From: Mesorhizobium sp. INR15
GTDB lineage: Bacteria > Pseudomonadota > Alphaproteobacteria > Rhizobiales > Rhizobiaceae
Direction of reading: 5' to 3'
Length of the DNA stretch: 64,000 nucleotides
Assembly: GCF_015500075.1 (NCBI RefSeq)
Contig: NZ_CP045496.1
Coordinates: 4,350,001 to 4,414,000 of the forward strand
Part shown: positions 43,030 to 51,549 of the stretch, piece after piece
Numbering within the stretch: the first letter of the stretch is position 1
Layout: the number at the start of each line of letters is the position of its first letter
The notes under the pieces: model-generated
What the model saw: the letters and a program-made list of their open reading frames with translations, nothing else
What the model was told of the DNA's origin: nothing
Database searches by the model: none
Made by a program: the position numbers and the translations under genes

Positions 43030-43770
43030 ATGCCCGAGTTCCATCGCAAAATCGAACGCAGCGCCATCGGCTTCGTCCTTGCCATCGTCGTCGTCTCCAG
43101 CATCGGCGGCTTCGTGGAAATCGCTCCGCTGTTCACCATCGACAACACGGTCGAGAACGCGCCGGACATGCGGGTCTACACCCCGCTGGAGCAGGCCGGC
43201 CGCAACATCTACATGCGCGAAGGTTGCTACGCCTGCCATTCGCAAATGATCCGGACATTGCGCGACGAAGTAGAACGCTACGGTCCTTACTCGCTCGCCG
43301 TTGAATCGAAATACGATCATCCGATGTTGTGGGGATCAAAGCGCACGGGCCCGGATCTGGCCCGCATCGGCGGAAAATATTCCGACGCCTGGCAGGTCGC
43401 CCACCTGATCAATCCGCGAGCGGTGGTTCCGGAATCGATCATGCCCAAATTTGGCTGGCTGCGCGACAATCCGCTGCGCATCGAGGATCTCGGCGAGCAT
43501 CTAACCGCTCTCCGGAAGGTCGGTGTCCCTTACACCGACGACATGATCGCCAACGCGACACAGGATGCGCTCGGCCAGACCGCACCGGACGGTGATTTCG
43601 CCGCCGGCGTTATCAAACGCTACGGGCAAGCAACTCAGGTCAGGGCCTTTGACGGCAATCCGGCGACCGTTACCGAAATGGATGCGCTGGTCGCCTATCT
43701 GCAGATCCTTGGCCACCTGACCGGCGCCGCCCAGGCCGAGGTTGTCGTCCAGCCGGAGGACGGCGAATGA
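43030..43770 (+). CDS. fixO: cbb3 oxidase monohaem cytochrome c subunit
   Basis: A 246-residue FixO/CcoO. One N-terminal anchor (SAIGFVLAIVVVSSIGGFVEI) and a periplasmic domain with the haem motif CYACH and axial Met further on in SIMPKFGW. ATG 43030 is preceded by GGAG; GTG 43021 also opens the frame. It overlaps fixQ at its stop (ATGA). Full length. Confidence 0.94.
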   Translation: MPEFHRKIERSAIGFVLAIVVVSSIGGFVEIAPLFTIDNTVENAPDMRVYTPLEQAGRNIYMREGCYACHSQMIRTLRDEVERYGPYSLAVESKYDHPMLWGSKRTGPDLARIGGKYSDAWQVAHLINPRAVVPESIMPKFGWLRDNPLRIEDLGEHLTALRKVGVPYTDDMIANATQDALGQTAPDGDFAAGVIKRYGQATQVRAFDGNPATVTEMDALVAYLQILGHLTGAAQAEVVVQPEDGE

Positions 43771-43937
43771 GCTGGGAACACGAAGCCGTCGTCGGCTTCT
43801 CCAAAAGCTGGGGCCTTTTCTATCTGATCGCGATGGCAGTTGGCGTTCTCGTCTATACGTTCTGGCCGTCGAACAAGAAGCGGTTTGAAAGGGCGAAAGA
43901 CAGCATTCTCGACGGAGATGACAAGCCATGGAAATAG
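43767..43937 (+). CDS. fixQ: cbb3 oxidase small subunit FixQ
   Basis: A 56-residue protein with one helix (SWGLFYLIAMAVGVLVYTFWP) followed by NKKRFERAKD and an acidic tail, the standard FixQ/CcoQ pattern. ATG overlaps the fixO stop and its own end overlaps the fixP start by ten bases. It stabilises the cbb3 complex. Confidence 0.92.
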   Translation: MSWEHEAVVGFSKSWGLFYLIAMAVGVLVYTFWPSNKKRFERAKDSILDGDDKPWK

Positions 43938-44809
43938 GCGAGCGCGATCCCGTCACGGGACAGGTCACGACCGGTCATGAGTGGAATGGCATCAAGGAAC
44001 TCTACACGCCGGTGCCACGCATCGTGTTTTTCTTCCTGGCCGTCACCATCCTTTTTGCCGTCTGCTACTGGGTCCTCATGCCCGCCTGGCCACTCGGCAG
44101 GACCTACACCAAGGGCCTGCTTGGCGTTGACCAGAAGACCAGCGTCGACCGCCTGGTAAAGGACGCGACGCTGGAGCGTTCCGCCTGGACGCAAAAGATC
44201 GATCAAATGGATTTTGCGGCAATTCAGGCCGACCCGGAGATGATGAAGATCGTCGGCGAAACCGGCCACACGCTGTTTGGCGACAATTGCGCGGCCTGCC
44301 ACGGGACTAAAGCCACGGGCGGTCCCGGGTTTCCCAACCTCACCGCCGGCGTCTGGCTCTGGGGTGGCGCGCCGGAAACAATCTTTGAAACCCTGCGGAT
44401 CGGCATCAACTCGACCCATCCCGAAACACGGACCTCGCAAATGCTGGCCTTCGGCCGGGAAGGGGTGCTGGACAGCAACCAACTTGCGGACGTTGTCACT
44501 TATGTCCGCTCTCTGGGCGGCACCACCGATGGCCGGGGTGCCGATCCGCAAAGCATTGCTGCCGGACAAGAGGTGTTCAAACAGAACTGCGTCGCCTGCC
44601 ATGGTGATGATGCCAAAGGTAAACTCGACCTCGGTACGCCTGACCTGACGGACAGCAACTGGATCTATGGCGGCGACCTTCAGTCAGTCACCACGACAGT
44701 CTTCGACGGCCGGCAGGGCATCATGCCTACTTGGGAGCAGCGCCTCACCGCGACCCAGCGCAAGATACTCGCGCTCTATGTGCTTTCTCTGCGGGAGGAG
44801 GGGCAGTGA
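43928..44809 (+). CDS. fixP: cbb3 oxidase dihaem cytochrome c subunit
   Basis: A 293-residue FixP/CcoP: N-terminal anchor at about 35-55 (RIVFFFLAVTILFAVCYWVLM), then two cytochrome c domains with CAACH and CVACH motifs. It receives electrons from the cytochrome c pool. Its start lies within fixQ and its end overlaps a small GTG-started gene. Regular length. Confidence 0.95.
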   Translation: MEIGERDPVTGQVTTGHEWNGIKELYTPVPRIVFFFLAVTILFAVCYWVLMPAWPLGRTYTKGLLGVDQKTSVDRLVKDATLERSAWTQKIDQMDFAAIQADPEMMKIVGETGHTLFGDNCAACHGTKATGGPGFPNLTAGVWLWGGAPETIFETLRIGINSTHPETRTSQMLAFGREGVLDSNQLADVVTYVRSLGGTTDGRGADPQSIAAGQEVFKQNCVACHGDDAKGKLDLGTPDLTDSNWIYGGDLQSVTTTVFDGRQGIMPTWEQRLTATQRKILALYVLSLREEGQ

Positions 44810-45024
44810 GCCAGGATTCCGTTCTGCCGCGGAGGGCCCGCCCGCGTTCCCGTTCGCGAATTGCCGCGCTCATTCTGGTCACGGCGGGGTTGGCGCTGGT
44901 CGCCGCCGCCAATCTCCATCTGGTGTACGTGTCCTTCACCTCGCAAGCCGACTGCGTGCCGCATTTGAAGGAACCCGGTGACACCACAACAAATGGCTAC
45001 GCCGCGGCCAGCTCTTCGTGCTGA
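44806..45024 (+). CDS. Small single-helix protein in the cbb3 operon
   Basis: A 72-residue product from GTG 44806, which overlaps the fixP stop; GGAGGAGGGG precedes it. A basic N-terminus (RRARPRSRSR) leads into one helix (IAALILVTAGLALVAAANLHLVYVSF), then a short tail with two cysteines and two histidines (DCVPH, SSSC) on the far side. I recognise no family. Its location suggests an assembly or copper-related role in cbb3 biogenesis, where fixG normally begins; this is inference. Confidence 0.72.
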   Translation: MSQDSVLPRRARPRSRSRIAALILVTAGLALVAAANLHLVYVSFTSQADCVPHLKEPGDTTTNGYAAASSSC

Positions 45025-45064
45025 CGCTCGACATGCACGGCCTGACGAAACGGCAGGAAGGACC

Positions 45065-45877
45065 ATGGCAATGAGTGATCTCAATCTGGCCAATGGCGAA
45101 GAATTCGTCCGCGTCGGATCGCGCAACAGAGGTTTCCCGGTCAAGGCTGCGTTCGGTTGGCTGCGCGCCGGCTGGCACGACTTCATATCGGCACCCATCC
45201 CCAGTCTCGCTTATGGGCTGGCCGTCTTTGCCGTGTCCGCGGGGATCGTCGGTGGGCTTTTCCTGTTTCGGCTCGATTACATCCTGTTTCCGGCAACCGC
45301 CGCGTTCCTGGTGGTCGGCCCGCTTATAGCGGTCGGCCTCTATGAAAAGAGCCGGTCGCTGGAACTGGGCGGATCAGTCTCTCTCGCCAGAATGATCTTC
45401 GTGCGGCCGGCCTCCGGCGCCCAGGTACTTTTCGTCGGTTTCATCATGCTCGGCCTCGCGCTGCTATGGATGCGTGCCGCCGTCATCATCTTTGCCCTGT
45501 TCTTCGGCTGGCGGCCGTTTCCCGGTCTTGACCATCTGGCGCCGATGCTTTTCACCACTCCGATCGGCTGGGCAATGCTGGCCGTCGGTACTGTGGTTGG
45601 CGGCGTGTTCGCCGCGTTCTCGTTCGCCATCAGCGCCTTTTCGATCCCGATGCTGCTCGACCAGCGGACGGACGCCTTTACCGCGATGGGCACCAGCATT
45701 TCGCTGGTCTGGAACAATCGTCCAGTGATGATCGCCTGGGGTGCAATCGTGCTTTTGCTGACGCTTCTCGGTCTTGCCACCGGGCTGTTAGGGCTGATCA
45801 TCACCTTTCCGCTGCTCGGGCATGCGACGTGGCATGCCTACAGGGCGATCTCCACCCAGCCAGGGCAGAAGGCATAG
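45065..45877 (+). CDS. DUF2189 membrane protein
   Basis: A 270-residue protein with six helices and the DUF2189 pattern: AFGWLRAGWHDFISAPIPSLAYG, FPATAAFLVVGPLIAVGLYEKSR, FSIPMLLDQRTDAFTAM and PLLGHATWHAYRA. AGGAAGGACC lies right before ATG 45065. DUF2189 proteins are found beside cbb3 genes in several alphaproteobacteria; function unknown. It lies between the 72-residue protein and fixI, all on the same strand. Confidence 0.87.
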   Translation: MAMSDLNLANGEEFVRVGSRNRGFPVKAAFGWLRAGWHDFISAPIPSLAYGLAVFAVSAGIVGGLFLFRLDYILFPATAAFLVVGPLIAVGLYEKSRSLELGGSVSLARMIFVRPASGAQVLFVGFIMLGLALLWMRAAVIIFALFFGWRPFPGLDHLAPMLFTTPIGWAMLAVGTVVGGVFAAFSFAISAFSIPMLLDQRTDAFTAMGTSISLVWNNRPVMIAWGAIVLLLTLLGLATGLLGLIITFPLLGHATWHAYRAISTQPGQKA

Positions 45878-45881
45878 GGTC

Positions 45882-48164
45882 ATGAGCTGCTGTGCGCCCG
45901 GGGCCGAGGCTGCCTTGGAGATCGGCCCGGCAGGTCGGGCTTCCAGTCCGCGCGAAGAGCTTTTGCTTCTCAGTCGCGATCTTGGCGGCGGACTTTTCCA
46001 AACCGATCTCTCTGTGCCGGAAATCCATTGCGCGTCCTGCATGGCCACGGTCGAGCGCGCCTTGTCAGCCTTGCCCGGCGTCGAATATGCTCGAGCCAAT
46101 CTTTCCATGAAGCGGACCACCGTGAAATGGCGTCTGCTTGGCGACGGCGCGCCGGATCTTGTCCGCGCGCTTACGACTGCGGGCTACGAGGCGCATTTCT
46201 TCACTATGGAAGCCGACCAGCGCAGCCCCGAATATAGCAGGCTCATCAAAGCCCTCGCGGTCGCGGGCTTCTGCGCCATGAACATCATGCTGCTGTCGGT
46301 GTCGGTGTGGTCGGGAGCCGAAGGCGGCACCCGTCAGGCGTTCCACTGGATTTCCGCTGCTCTCGCCTTTCCCGCTGTCGTCTATTCGGGGCGGATATTC
46401 TTTTCCTCGGCATGGTCCGTGCTACGACACGGCCGGACCAACATGGACGTGCCGATTTCCATCGGCGTGTTGATGGCGTTCGGGCTCAGTCTCTACGATA
46501 CGATCCATGGCGGGCCGCACGCCTATTTCGATGCGGCGACATCGCTCCTGTTCTTCCTGTTGATCGGCCGCACGCTTGACCACGTCATGCGCGAAAAGGC
46601 GCGCTCGGCCGTCGCCGGGCTTGCCAACCTCGCACCAAGGGGTGCGACGGTGCTGGACGGTGACGGCCAGCGCTATGTGCCGATTGCCGGGATCCGGCCG
46701 GGAACCTCCATCCTGATCGCCGCCGGCGACCGCATCCCTGTCGACGGCGTCGTCACGCAAGGCGCTTCGGAGCTCGACTGTTCGGTGGTGACGGGTGAAG
46801 CGGCGCCCAAGCCGGCCTCTGCGGGAACTTTGGTCCAGGCCGGACTGCTGAATCTGACCGGGCCGCTGACGATAACAGCTACGGCCGAGGCGAAGGACTC
46901 GTTTCTGGCGGAAATGGTCAGAATGATGGAAGCGGCCGAGGGCGGCAGGGCGCGCTATCGCAGACTGGCCGACCGCGCGTCAGCGCTCTATTCGCCGGTC
47001 GTGCATAGCATCGCCTTGCTGTCTTTTCTGGGATGGCTGTTCGTCGCCAGGGATTGGCACGCAGCGGTTTCGATCGCCATCGCCGTTCTGATCATAACCT
47101 GCCCGTGCGCGCTCGGTCTTGCGATTCCAATCGTGCAGGTCGTCGCTGCAAGGCGGCTGTTCGAACGCGGCGTGATGGTCAAGGACGGGTCTGCCCTCGA
47201 GCGCCTCGCCGAAGTTGACACCGTACTGTTCGACAAGACCGGCACGCTGACGCTCGGCCGGCCCTATCTCGTCAACAGGTCCAATGTTGATCCCGATTCG
47301 TTGGCGATTGCAGCCAGGATGGCTTCTGGCTCGAGGCATCCGATGTCCGCCGCCATTCTGGCCGCCGCATCGCCAGGCCCGGCTGCAGCCAGTTCTTTGA
47401 AGAACCTCGCCGAATATCCCGGCCAGGGCCTCGAAGCCAGGATGGGAACCACACTCTACCGGCTGGGTCGACCAGACTGGGCGCTCGGCCGCGAGATGCC
47501 GGAAGGCACGGCCGACTCGCTTTCGGTGTCGCTGCTTGTCCAGAACGGGCGAGAGTTGGCGCGGTTTGTATTCGAAGATATTGTGCGAAGCGGCACGCGT
47601 CAGACGATCGATCGATTGCATCGGCAGGGCCTTCGCGTCGGGATTGTGTCCGGCGACCGCGGATCCGCCGTGGCGGTGCTCGCTTCAAACCTCGGCATTG
47701 ATGATTTCACGGCCGAAATGCTTCCAGCTGACAAGGTTGAACGGATCGCGGCGCTCACCGCGGCCCACGCCAAGGTGCTGATGGTGGGAGACGGTCTTAA
47801 CGACGCACCAGCTCTCGCAGCCGCGCATGTCTCCATGGCGCCAGCGACGGCGGCAGACGTCGGCCGTAATGCAGCCGACTTCGTGTTCCTGAAAGAAAGC
47901 CTTACCAGCGTTGCGGATACCTACGAGATTTCGCGCAACGCAGGAAAACTCATCCGGCAGAATTTCGTTTTGGCGGTTGGCTACAACGCCATTGCGGTCC
48001 CCTTTGCTGTGTTCGGCTATGTCACTCCGCTGATGGCTGCAGCTGCCATGTCCATCTCGTCCGTAATGGTAGTGGCCAATGCCATGCGTTTGGGCCACCG
48101 CGAACCCGCAGGACTTAGAACGTTGAAACCGCAAGTGGCCGCGATATCGGCAGCAGCAACATGA
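45882..48164 (+). CDS. fixI: Copper-transporting P-type ATPase FixI
   Basis: A 760-residue P1B-type ATPase needed to insert copper into cbb3. It has an N-terminal cysteine group (MSCCAP), one heavy-metal domain with HCASCM, the CPC motif in the membrane (TCPCALGLAIPI), phosphorylation motif DKTGTLT and GDGLNDAPALA. ATG 45882 follows the DUF2189 stop by four bases. It overlaps fixS (ATGA). The substrate is inferred from operon and family. Confidence 0.94.
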   Translation: MSCCAPGAEAALEIGPAGRASSPREELLLLSRDLGGGLFQTDLSVPEIHCASCMATVERALSALPGVEYARANLSMKRTTVKWRLLGDGAPDLVRALTTAGYEAHFFTMEADQRSPEYSRLIKALAVAGFCAMNIMLLSVSVWSGAEGGTRQAFHWISAALAFPAVVYSGRIFFSSAWSVLRHGRTNMDVPISIGVLMAFGLSLYDTIHGGPHAYFDAATSLLFFLLIGRTLDHVMREKARSAVAGLANLAPRGATVLDGDGQRYVPIAGIRPGTSILIAAGDRIPVDGVVTQGASELDCSVVTGEAAPKPASAGTLVQAGLLNLTGPLTITATAEAKDSFLAEMVRMMEAAEGGRARYRRLADRASALYSPVVHSIALLSFLGWLFVARDWHAAVSIAIAVLIITCPCALGLAIPIVQVVAARRLFERGVMVKDGSALERLAEVDTVLFDKTGTLTLGRPYLVNRSNVDPDSLAIAARMASGSRHPMSAAILAAASPGPAAASSLKNLAEYPGQGLEARMGTTLYRLGRPDWALGREMPEGTADSLSVSLLVQNGRELARFVFEDIVRSGTRQTIDRLHRQGLRVGIVSGDRGSAVAVLASNLGIDDFTAEMLPADKVERIAALTAAHAKVLMVGDGLNDAPALAAAHVSMAPATAADVGRNAADFVFLKESLTSVADTYEISRNAGKLIRQNFVLAVGYNAIAVPFAVFGYVTPLMAAAAMSISSVMVVANAMRLGHREPAGLRTLKPQVAAISAAAT

Positions 48165-48316
48165 GCTACCTAGCCTTTCTCGTGCCAGTTGCAATCCTGC
48201 TTGGGCTTTTGGGCCTGGCGGCATTCATGTGGACACTAAGGCATGGGCAGTACGAGGATCTGGACGGAGCGGCCGCGCGTATCCTGATGGACGACGATCT
48301 GGACAAGCCGATGTGA
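48161..48316 (+). CDS. fixS: cbb3 assembly protein FixS
   Basis: A 51-residue protein: one helix (LAFLVPVAILLGLLGLAAFMW) then GQYEDLDGAAARILMDDD, the conserved CcoS/FixS tail. Required for cofactor assembly of cbb3 oxidase. Start overlaps the fixI stop. End of the operon. Confidence 0.93.
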   Translation: MSYLAFLVPVAILLGLLGLAAFMWTLRHGQYEDLDGAAARILMDDDLDKPM

Positions 48317-48394
48317 TCGTCTTCAAACGAGATTTGCATGTACCTGACTATCGAAAGTCGTGCCACCTATTCGCGCCTCGCGTCGTTTTGCTCG

Positions 48395-48470
48395 CAGGCA
48401 TTGCGAAGGCCGGCATCACTGCCGGTGACGTCATCACCCAGCTCGACTGCAAGCCGGCCTATCAAGATCG
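48395..48470 (+). pseudogene. PDZ-domain-like scrap in a 455-base gap
   Basis: The segment reads AGIAKAGITAGDVITQLDCKPAY, resembling the core of a PDZ domain of DegP-type proteases. Nothing else of a protease is seen. The rest of the gap from 48317 to 48771 holds no gene or clear site that I can support. Confidence 0.35.
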
Positions 48471-48771
48471 ATCTCGCAATAGGCATTCACCGTGGTGGCG
48501 CGCTTTCGATAAAAGCCGCAATAAGGACCCTTAGGGAGAAACTGGCACCGATCTTTTAGATGCAGGCATTTAGGTCTTAACCAAGACGGCAGCGGTCGGC
48601 GGTATTCCCATAATCTCCGACCGGGGCATTTGAGTTGTATCGATTTCTTTCGGGGTTCGGCGCGTTGGCAACGGCTTCAAACTCGAAACTTGAGGTGGCC
48701 TCGGACCGGTTGCGGCTCCGTTTGATACTGAGCGGCAACATCGCCTGTCTGATTATTGGCCCGCGCGAACA

Positions 48772-50271
48772 TCAACCGGAGACCAAACTCTGGCGCGCAA
48801 ACTCGAGAGCAGCCAACATGATGCCTTCCGATTGTGCCGGGTAGGTATGGATGGTTTCGGCGAGTGCCGACATGCCGATGCCGGCCCGCATGATGACAGA
48901 CATTTCATTGATCAGTTCGCTGGCGCGTTCGGCCACGATAGTTGCACCCAGTATGCGGTCCGTGCCGTCCTGGATGTGGATTTTTATGAAGCCGAGATCC
49001 TGTTCATCAACGATCGCGCGGTCAACATCCTGCATCATGACAGTGAACGTTTTTACAGCAATCGACTGCATCCTGGCGTCCCAGACCTGCATGCCGATAT
49101 GTGCGATCTCCGGATCACAATAGGTGCACCAGGGGACCAGGAGATCGTTCCAGCTACGCGTGCTGTCTCCAAGTGCATTGGCGACGGCGATGCGCGCCGT
49201 GGCTTGCGCTACGTTGGTGAACTTGAGTTCCATGCAGACATCACCGGCTGCGTAAACGTCTGGATTCTTGGTCTGGAATCGCTCGTCGACAGTCACACAG
49301 CCGTTGCTTCCGATCTCAACGCCGGCGACATCCAGCCCAAGCATCTCGACGTTGGCAACCCGGCCGACACTGACAAGAACCTCATCGGCTTCGACACTGT
49401 CCTTCATCCCGGCATTGATCGTATCAAGAATTTTGACGCCGGCCTCAATACGCGCCCCCGTGATGGTGGTGTTTAGCCGAATTGTAACTCCGTCACGTGC
49501 CATGGCGCGCGATAAAAGTTCCGCGGCGTCCCGCTCTTCACCGGGCAGAAACTTCGGATCAATCTCGATGATCGAAACCTGCGAGCCAAGGCGGCTGAAG
49601 GCCTGCGCCATTTCGCAGCCGAGTGGGCCGCCGCCGATTACCGCAAGCCGCCTTGGAAGCGCAGTCAGTCCGAAGATGGTCGAACTCGTGCGGTATTTGA
49701 TACTTTCAAGCCCCGCAATATCTGGAGCGTCCGGACGCGCGCCGGTGGCAATCAACGCCTTGCGGAACTGCAAAGCACTTTCTCCAGCGCTAACCTCATT
49801 TGCTCCGGTGAAGCTGGCCGCGCCAAAGAAGATATCCACATCCGCTCGTGCAAGCTGGCTGGCCGAATGATATGCGGCGATGCGTGCGCGCGCCCGATGC
49901 ATGCGGGCCAATACCAGCGAGAAATCGAGTTGAGCCGATTTCCTGCCATCCACGCCCCAGATGTCCTCCGCCTCGTTCAGGGCGGCACCCACGCGCCCGG
50001 AATGGATCAGCGATTTTGAGGCAATTGTCCCGACGTTCAATGAGTTTCCGCCGAGCCGGTCCTGTTCGATGAGCGCGGCGCTGAACCCCATACGACGCGC
50101 TTCCTCAACGGCCTGTAGCCCGGCTGGTCCCGCCCCGATGACGACGAGGTCATATATTTCTCGGGGCTTTGGATTTTGCCAGTTCAACGGGCGCACCCGT
50201 TCAATGAACAGCGCTTCGCTCTCTCTGTCCCACTCGGTCGGCCGCGCAGCCTTCCTCATGGCGCAAGCCAT
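48772..50271 (-). CDS. Pyridine nucleotide-disulfide-like flavoprotein lacking the disulfide
   Basis: A 499-residue protein of the mercuric reductase/lipoamide dehydrogenase family: FAD motif GAGPAGLQAVEE, NAD motif IGGGPLGCEMAQAF, second FAD motif VYAAGDVC and the C-terminal HTYPAQSEG, equivalent to the catalytic HxxxxE. The redox-active CxxxxC is absent: the usual GGTCLNxGCxPSK reads GGNSLNVGTIASK, Ser77 and Thr82. SthA transhydrogenase has a Thr at the second site but keeps the first Cys. The enzyme may work as NAD(P)H oxidase or transhydrogenase. It overlaps the GH144 stop by 16 bases and probably shares its transcript. Confidence 0.85.
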   Translation of the reverse strand: MACAMRKAARPTEWDRESEALFIERVRPLNWQNPKPREIYDLVVIGAGPAGLQAVEEARRMGFSAALIEQDRLGGNSLNVGTIASKSLIHSGRVGAALNEAEDIWGVDGRKSAQLDFSLVLARMHRARARIAAYHSASQLARADVDIFFGAASFTGANEVSAGESALQFRKALIATGARPDAPDIAGLESIKYRTSSTIFGLTALPRRLAVIGGGPLGCEMAQAFSRLGSQVSIIEIDPKFLPGEERDAAELLSRAMARDGVTIRLNTTITGARIEAGVKILDTINAGMKDSVEADEVLVSVGRVANVEMLGLDVAGVEIGSNGCVTVDERFQTKNPDVYAAGDVCMELKFTNVAQATARIAVANALGDSTRSWNDLLVPWCTYCDPEIAHIGMQVWDARMQSIAVKTFTVMMQDVDRAIVDEQDLGFIKIHIQDGTDRILGATIVAERASELINEMSVIMRAGIGMSALAETIHTYPAQSEGIMLAALEFARQSLVSG

Positions 50272-51545
50272 CCGCCCGCAAAGCCTGATCGTCTAAGGCC
50301 GCGTACGATTGGCGGGCAGTCGCGCATGATATCCCAGACAAACCCACTGCGCGCATTCTCGATGCTCATGACCAGCAAACCTTGATCAAGCCCGTACCAA
50401 CCCTTTGATAGCCAGCCGGCGCCATCGACGACCAAGGTTGGGTTGAAGCCGCTGGAGAACCGGTCACCAGGGATCACCTGGCGATAGCGTCTGATCAGGT
50501 GCCTCGTACCGGCGAGCGCTGCTTCATGGTCGAATGGCAGGCAGGCAAGCATGGCCCAAGGCGAGATAGTGCCGTCGTCCGGCCCGTAAGGGACGCCGCG
50601 CGACATATAACCGAAGAAGCGCCGGTCGCGTCCGTTCTCGCGCATATCCTGGTCGCCAGGCCCATCGCCAGCCGTCACACCCCAGAAATCGCGATCGTAG
50701 CCAGAATAGGCTTGAGGGTTTCTTGCCCCATACTCTCGATGAATGCGGATCGCCGCCCGTGTGTTGTCGAAGTAGTCGCTACCGGCCTGTCGCATGAAGG
50801 CGTCGCGTATACCTCGGAAATCGATCCATGCATGCGAGAAGAGATGAGTGAAAAGCGGTCCCGAATAAAGCACGTCCTGGCTCAGCAGGTGTTCCCATTG
50901 ATACGTCGAGGTCCATCCCGAAAAGCTCTTGTCTGTCAGCGGGTGGGTGGTCGATCCCGCTCCCAGCACGTACAGGATCGTCGCTTCGTTGTAGCCTTCC
51001 CAGCCATAGTGCAGGAAACCGCAATCGGGCCGCCAGCCCTGCGATAGCGTTTCGCGTCCGTTCTGTGCCCATCGCCAGTCAACCCGGTCGAAAAGCTCTC
51101 TCGACAGATCGCGTATTTCCTGTTCGTCGCGTTTGTCGAAGAACGTACCGGCTACGCATACGCCAGCCATCAACAATGCGGTGTCGACCAGCGAAAGCTC
51201 GCAGTTCCAGACCCGTTTCCCTGATTTCATGTCAAGGAAATGATAGTAGAAACCTTTGTAGCCTGTCGCGTCGGGCTCCTCGCCCTGCCGGCTTTCCTTG
51301 AAGAAACGCAATGCCAGCAGTGTGCGCCTGGCGGCCTCGGTCCGCGTGATCCATTGGTTTTTGACGGCTATGGGATAGCAAGAAAGCGCAAAGCCAACGA
51401 CCGCGATGGAACAGGGCGAGCCATCACGAGAGGTGTCGGCGACCAATCCTGTATCCGGCTCGAAGAAATCGCTGAAATAACCGAACGCCGTCCGTTGCAG
51501 ATGCTTCACGAGCGCTTCGTCGTCGAGGTCGCCGAAGTCGGTCAT
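50256..51545 (-). CDS. Glycoamylase-like protein (GH144 type)
   Basis: A 429-residue (alpha/alpha)6-barrel glycosidase. Typical text is LQRTAFGYFSDFFEPDTGLVADTSRDGSP, GFYYHFLD, ELSLVDTALLMAGV, HYGWEGYNEATILYVLG and FWGVTAGDGPGDQ. The family includes endo-beta-1,2-glucanases, and rhizobia make cyclic beta-1,2-glucans, so such a substrate is plausible but not shown. No signal peptide, so it appears cytoplasmic. Five bases from GH39; one operon. Confidence 0.85.
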   Translation of the reverse strand: MTDFGDLDDEALVKHLQRTAFGYFSDFFEPDTGLVADTSRDGSPCSIAVVGFALSCYPIAVKNQWITRTEAARRTLLALRFFKESRQGEEPDATGYKGFYYHFLDMKSGKRVWNCELSLVDTALLMAGVCVAGTFFDKRDEQEIRDLSRELFDRVDWRWAQNGRETLSQGWRPDCGFLHYGWEGYNEATILYVLGAGSTTHPLTDKSFSGWTSTYQWEHLLSQDVLYSGPLFTHLFSHAWIDFRGIRDAFMRQAGSDYFDNTRAAIRIHREYGARNPQAYSGYDRDFWGVTAGDGPGDQDMRENGRDRRFFGYMSRGVPYGPDDGTISPWAMLACLPFDHEAALAGTRHLIRRYRQVIPGDRFSSGFNPTLVVDGAGWLSKGWYGLDQGLLVMSIENARSGFVWDIMRDCPPIVRGLRRSGFAGGWLAP

Positions 51546-51549
51546 GGAT

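Noticed and set aside
44806..45024. Reading the small cbb3-operon gene as fixH or ccoS
   Set aside because: Too short for FixH, and CcoS/FixS is clearly encoded at 48161.
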